From Nitratireductor arenosus (GTDB lineage Bacteria; Pseudomonadota; Alphaproteobacteria; Rhizobiales; Rhizobiaceae), in the NCBI RefSeq assembly GCF_009742725.1, contig NZ_WPHG01000010.1, positions 1 to 55,892 on the forward strand: 55,892 nt of DNA. Direction: 5' to 3'. The notes below the pieces were generated by a model. The model was not told where the DNA came from. It ran no database searches and worked only from the letters and a program-made list of their open reading frames with translations. Position numbers and translations under genes: made by a program. This document shows positions 54,848 to 55,892 of this stretch, one piece after another. Positions within the stretch are counted from its first letter, which is position 1. Each line of letters begins with the position of its first letter.

Positions 54848-55809
54848 ATCGCACCAAGCCGATGACGTTCGCCGTCGCATCGTCGCTCTATTGGGATGAG
54901 GTTGGCCAGCACCACCGAAACCACGTCGATACGGAACGGTCGCTGGCGTGGCTTCAAAAGCAAATCGGCAAGGGTACAAGAATATCGGACATTTCCGCCG
55001 CCACGATAGCCTCAGCAGTGGCGAAGCGCCGTGGCGAGGGGGTAAGTGCCGCGACGGTCAACAGGAGCGTGTGTGAGCCGCTACGGGCGATCTTGAAGCG
55101 ATGCGGCGGTGTCTGGGGGCAGAAGGTCCAGCCGATAAGCTGGAAGGACCATTTTTTGAAGGAGCCGCAGGAGCGGATTCGCGAGGCTAACATAGACGAG
55201 GAAGCGAAATTGCTGGCGACGATCCGGGGCGATTATCGGCCGGCGCTGCGCTTCGCGTTCATGTCGGGATGCCGGTTGAATGAGATCGTCACGCTGGAAT
55301 GGTCGCGCGTCGATTTCTTCAATCGCCAGTACACGGTGATCGGCAAGGGCGACAAGGCCCGGTCCATCCCGATGACCGATGCCGTCTATGAATTGCTTTG
55401 GGGAGAGAAGGACAACCATCCGACAAGCGTGTTCACCTATAAGGCGGCGAAGACGAGGGACGGCAAGCAGCGGGGCAAGAGATACCCGCTGACGGAAAAC
55501 GGATTGAAAACGCAGTGGCGGCGCGTCAAGCGGGATGCCGGCGTGGCCAACTTCCGGTTTCACGACACGAGGCACACGGCGGCTACTAGACTGGTGCGCG
55601 CGACAGGCAATTTGAAGATGGCGCAGAAGCTACTAGGCCACACCCATCTGACGACGACCTCGCGTTACGCGCACGTCACGACGGACGATCTTCGGGCAGG
55701 CTTGGAGGCGGCTCATTCGAGTGTCGGGAAAGGTGCGGCGGTGGGGCCGGATGCACGGTTCGATGCAAAATCTGCCACGGAATCTCCACCGGCTCTGAAA
55801 AAGTCCTGA
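54694..55809 (+). CDS. int: tyrosine-recombinase integrase
   Basis: 371 residues from ATG 54694 (GGGAGG upstream). Core-binding domain, then catalytic residues in order: Arg in SGCRLNEIVTLEW, Lys around VIGKGDKARSIPM, His-x-x-Arg in FHDTRHTAATR, His in LLGHTHLTTTSRY with the Tyr nucleophile of SRYAHV. It recombines attP with the tRNA-Pro attB. It lies 44 bp from the right repeat. Confidence 0.95.
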   Translation: MSVYKRAGQTVYAYDFRVRGVRFSGSTGCTSRREAERYEEAARTAAQAQVIDRTKPMTFAVASSLYWDEVGQHHRNHVDTERSLAWLQKQIGKGTRISDISAATIASAVAKRRGEGVSAATVNRSVCEPLRAILKRCGGVWGQKVQPISWKDHFLKEPQERIREANIDEEAKLLATIRGDYRPALRFAFMSGCRLNEIVTLEWSRVDFFNRQYTVIGKGDKARSIPMTDAVYELLWGEKDNHPTSVFTYKAAKTRDGKQRGKRYPLTENGLKTQWRRVKRDAGVANFRFHDTRHTAATRLVRATGNLKMAQKLLGHTHLTTTSRYAHVTTDDLRAGLEAAHSSVGKGAAVGPDARFDAKSATESPPALKKS

Positions 55810-55853
55810 TATCGCTATGAAAAATGCTCGGAATCTGGTATTAACACCACTCC

Positions 55854-55892
<39 letters not shown>

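Overview
The window is a complete, apparently intact temperate-phage genome (about 55.9 kb) of an alphaproteobacterium, most likely in the Rhizobiales. It lies between two perfect 39-bp direct repeats (1-39 and 55854-55892) whose complement is the 5' half of a tRNA-Pro(GGG) gene. The integrase gene sits beside the right repeat. The host assignment rests on the permuted alphaproteobacterial tmRNA architecture, the GC-rich codon use, and small proteins of types I know from rhizobial prophages. The structural genes suggest a short-tailed (podovirus-like) particle: large portal, scaffold and coat pair, adaptor, big tail-hub protein, ejection proteins including a lytic transglycosylase, and a beta-helix tailspike. 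No tape-measure or tail-sheath gene is visible.

Layout. (1) 40-2187, + strand: small accessory genes and a tRNA-Arg(UCG). (2) 2184-29643, - strand: late genes, read right to left as small and large terminase, portal, scaffold, coat, adaptor, hub, ejection proteins, tail collar protein, tailspike, lysozyme, small membrane proteins, holin, a secreted trypsin-like protease and an HTH-metallophosphatase. Three + strand insertions interrupt it: an HNH-like endonuclease gene that broke into the lysozyme gene, an HTH gene followed by an O-antigen-ligase-like membrane protein, and a lipoprotein plus membrane-peptide pair. (3) 29667-31562, - strand: an RNA region with a heavily structured, nearly ORF-free stretch of about 630 nt, tRNA-Gln(UUG), tRNA-Trp(CCA), tRNA-Pro(UGG) and a two-piece permuted tmRNA. 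(4) 31563-39975, - strand: leftward early genes, including a DnaA domain IV protein, an NrdR-like zinc ribbon, a cytosine and an MT-A70 adenine methyltransferase, a DUF1064 nuclease-like protein, a complete DNA polymerase III beta clamp and a chain of tiny membrane or Cys-rich proteins. (5) 39976-41916: the immunity region, with an XRE repressor, a Cro/YdaS-like protein, a winged-helix protein and repeated palindromic operators over sigma70-type promoters. (6) 41917-54524, + strand: rightward early genes, including a 27-bp-repeat protein, Rad52-family annealing protein, SSB, NinB and many short overlapping genes. (7) 54521-55809: excisionase and integrase.

How it works together (inference). 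The repressor holds two divergent promoters through shared operators. After induction, the rightward operon supplies recombination functions. The leftward operon supplies the replication-linked proteins (DnaA-like and beta clamp, with no phage polymerase) and continues into the RNA region and the late genes. The tRNAs and the phage tmRNA would form a translation-support and ribosome-rescue package. The O-antigen-ligase-like protein and the lipoprotein pair are likely lysogenic-conversion or superinfection-exclusion genes.

Most notable are the phage-borne permuted tmRNA with its own LAA-ending tag, the adjacent large structured RNA candidate, and the endonuclease insertion that left a duplicated lysozyme 5' end.
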